A stretch of 7,426 nt of DNA from Ponticaulis sp. (GTDB lineage Bacteria; Pseudomonadota; Alphaproteobacteria; Caulobacterales; Hyphomonadaceae): the NCBI GenBank assembly GCA_002699325.1, contig PABS01000091.1, positions 22,937 through 30,362 of the forward strand, read 5' to 3'. Numbering within the stretch: the stretch's first letter is position 1; each line of letters begins with the position of its first letter. This document shows, in pieces, positions 6,215 through 7,426 of the stretch. A model generated the notes under the pieces. That model saw only the letters and a list, made by a program, of their open reading frames with translations. It was not told where the DNA came from and searched no databases. Made by a program: the position numbers and the translations under genes.

Positions 6215-6352
6215 CTGTCGTCTGCTCCGGCTTGGTGATGGGATCGCAAAGGATCAATCGGATTTTGAGTACTATGTAAAACGTCTGAACCGGAAACAGG
6301 TTCTGAATTCACTCTTTTCTTGAATACGTCAGAGCCCATATCTTTAAAAATA

Positions 6353-6364
6353 TCCTGATCAGGA
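6353..6364. repeat. Perfect 12-base palindrome overlapping a Shine-Dalgarno
   Basis: TCCTGATCAGGA equals its own reverse complement, and its right end lies inside the AGGAGG ribosome site of the acyl-CoA synthetase gene. It could be a dimeric repressor site, or in RNA a short hairpin (four pairs, four-base loop) touching the Shine-Dalgarno. Both functions are inference. Confidence 0.45.
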
Positions 6365-6366
6365 GG
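6361..6366 (+). promoter_or_regulatory. Strong ribosome binding site of the acyl-CoA synthetase gene
   Basis: AGGAGG, a near-complete anti-16S match, lies 11 bases before the ATG at 6378. It is the strongest Shine-Dalgarno in the window and fixes the start. Confidence 0.75.
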
Positions 6367-6377
6367 AAGCGCGCGAC

Positions 6378-7426
6378 ATGGGACTGTTCGATACGATCAA
6401 AAGAGAATGGGTCTATTTCAATGGCGCGCGGAAAACGCTCGCCCGGATCGGCTCAATCGAACCTGACGACAAAATCCGGTTCGCTGACGTATTCGAAGAG
6501 AAAGTTGACCAGTTCCGGTCGAATGTCGTCATCCGCTTCGAGGATGATATCATCACCTATGGAGAGCTCGACAAGCGCGCCAACCAGTTCGCCAACTGGG
6601 CGCTCGATCAGGGTTATGGGGCGGGAGATACGGTCGCCCTCTTCATGGACAACAAGCCAGACTATCTGGCCATCTGGGTGGGTTTGTCCAAAATCGGCGT
6701 CGCGGTCGCTCTGATCAACAACCAGCTGCAGGGCGCAGGCCTGGCTCACTGCGTCTCTATCGCGGATTCCCGCGCCGTGATCGTTGGGACAGAACAGGTC
6801 GGGCATTTTGCGTCAGCGAGGGAGCATCTGCCGGAGGGCCTGACAGCCTGGTCTCATGGTGCGGACATGGAACAGTCTGAGCGGATTGATGAAGTGCTCG
6901 ACACTTATGCCTCGACCCGGCCGTCCCCTGAACATCGTGAGTCTCTGCGTGCTGCGGATTTGTGTCTCTATGTGTATACTTCGGGCACCACTGGCCTGCC
7001 AAAAGCCGCAAAACTGACCCAGTCGCGCGTCCTCGGCATGATGCGCAGCTTCATTGATGCCTGCAACATTACAGAGCGCGACAGGATCTACATCACCCTC
7101 CCGCTTTATCACGCGACCGGCGGCATTTGCGCAGTGGGTCAGGCCTTCATGACCGGCGCATCCATGATTTTGAAGGATAAGTTCTCCGCGACCGAATTCT
7201 GGAACGACGCAGTAAATTACAAGGCAACAAGCTTTGTCTATATCGGCGAACTCTGCCGGTATCTTGTCAGTGCCAAACCGCACCCGCTGGAAAGAGAACA
7301 CCGTATCCGTACCGGCTTTGGCAATGGCATGAGCGCCGATGTATGGGAGAAATTCATCGACCGGTTCGGCATAGAAGACCTGATCGAATTCTACGGCTCG
7401 ACCGAAGGCAATGTCTCTTTCGTCAA
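6378..7426 (+). CDS. Long-chain acyl-CoA synthetase, FATP-like (3' end outside window)
   Basis: Adenylate-forming enzyme expected to activate long or very long chain fatty acids to acyl-CoA using ATP and CoA, usually at the inner membrane. The 349 readable codons start MGLFDTIKREWVYFNGARKT and show the ATP-binding P-loop YTSGTTGLPK (200-209), the LPLYHATGG block with the substrate-gate region near residues 242-250, and the adenylate motif FYGSTEGN (338-345) just before the edge. The FYGSTEGN form and the long N-terminal region ahead of a TYGELDKRANQFANW block (about residues 60-74) point to the FATP/very-long-chain branch (SLC27-like) more than to classic FadD. Family members run to about 590-600 residues, so roughly 40 percent, including the mobile C-terminal domain, is missing only because the window ends. 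The frame is intact to the last base. Expression would be controlled from the palindrome-rich gap on its left. Confidence 0.9.
   Translation, partial: MGLFDTIKREWVYFNGARKTLARIGSIEPDDKIRFADVFEEKVDQFRSNVVIRFEDDIITYGELDKRANQFANWALDQGYGAGDTVALFMDNKPDYLAIWVGLSKIGVAVALINNQLQGAGLAHCVSIADSRAVIVGTEQVGHFASAREHLPEGLTAWSHGADMEQSERIDEVLDTYASTRPSPEHRESLRAADLCLYVYTSGTTGLPKAAKLTQSRVLGMMRSFIDACNITERDRIYITLPLYHATGGICAVGQAFMTGASMILKDKFSATEFWNDAVNYKATSFVYIGELCRYLVSAKPHPLEREHRIRTGFGNGMSADVWEKFIDRFGIEDLIEFYGSTEGNVSFV

Larger units (their letters stand above)
6215..6377. promoter_or_regulatory. Divergent regulatory region with abutting palindromes
   Basis: These 163 bases carry the promoters of the ArsC-like gene (left) and the acyl-CoA synthetase gene (right). 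On the plus strand TTGAAT (6320-6325) and TTTAAA (6343-6348), 17 bases apart, form a weak sigma-70 candidate (four of six matches each). Three dyads are visible: GAACC-N7-GGTTC (6287-6303), an imperfect AT-rich palindrome of 16 bases (6338-6353, seven of eight pairs) and the perfect TCCTGATCAGGA (6353-6364). No gene of convincing quality lies in this gap. Confidence 0.4.

Noticed and set aside
6036..6323. A 95-codon plus-strand open frame crossing the ArsC-like gene into the intergenic gap
   Set aside because: Most of it is antisense to the ArsC-like gene, it has no clear ribosome site, and its translation is biased and unlike any family I know.

Overview
The window is a gene-dense stretch of ordinary chromosome, most likely from an alphaproteobacterium. 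The evidence is a two-domain (about 335-residue) dCTP deaminase of the kind typical of that class, a metZ-apaG pair, an alphaproteobacterial-type TrkH gate loop, a Kdo pathway gene (so a Gram-negative with LPS), and moderately high GC. A marine prosthecate relative (Hyphomonas/Maricaulis-like) is a guess only. There are no rRNA or tRNA genes, insertion sequences, CRISPR arrays or clear prophage structural genes.

Layout. Left end, minus strand: a short unknown protein with a CPCG motif that runs off the edge (1-227), preceded in transcription order by the dCTP deaminase gene (286-1293, GTG start). A 104-bp divergent intergenic region follows. Then a plus-strand run of five genes: metZ (1398-2606, O-succinylhomoserine sulfhydrylase), apaG (overlapping metZ by 4 bases), trkH (15 bases after apaG), an ACT-fold orphan of the ACT_3/DUF2241 type (4551-4946) and kdsA (5016-5870). 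metZ-apaG-trkH looks like one transcription unit. A weak hairpin after trkH and 67-69-base gaps leave it open whether the last two genes belong to it. kdsA converges on a small minus-strand YffB/Spx-like ArsC-family gene (5876-6214) with only 5 bases between the stop codons. After a 163-base divergent region, a long-chain acyl-CoA synthetase gene of the FATP-like branch starts at 6378 and leaves the window.

How the genes relate: they cover separate housekeeping tasks, namely dUTP/dTTP supply (dcd), homocysteine formation (metZ), K+ uptake (trkH), LPS core precursor (kdsA) and fatty acid activation (acyl-CoA synthetase). Their proximity shows transcriptional convenience more than one pathway.

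I looked for a novel system and did not find one. The points most worth a second look are: KdsA, which has a body resembling the metal-dependent class but the Asn and CDGP signature of the metal-independent class; the degenerate second half of the dCTP deaminase; the unknown small cysteine-containing protein; the unusual TrkH gate loop; and two abutting palindromes that run into the ribosome binding site of the acyl-CoA synthetase.
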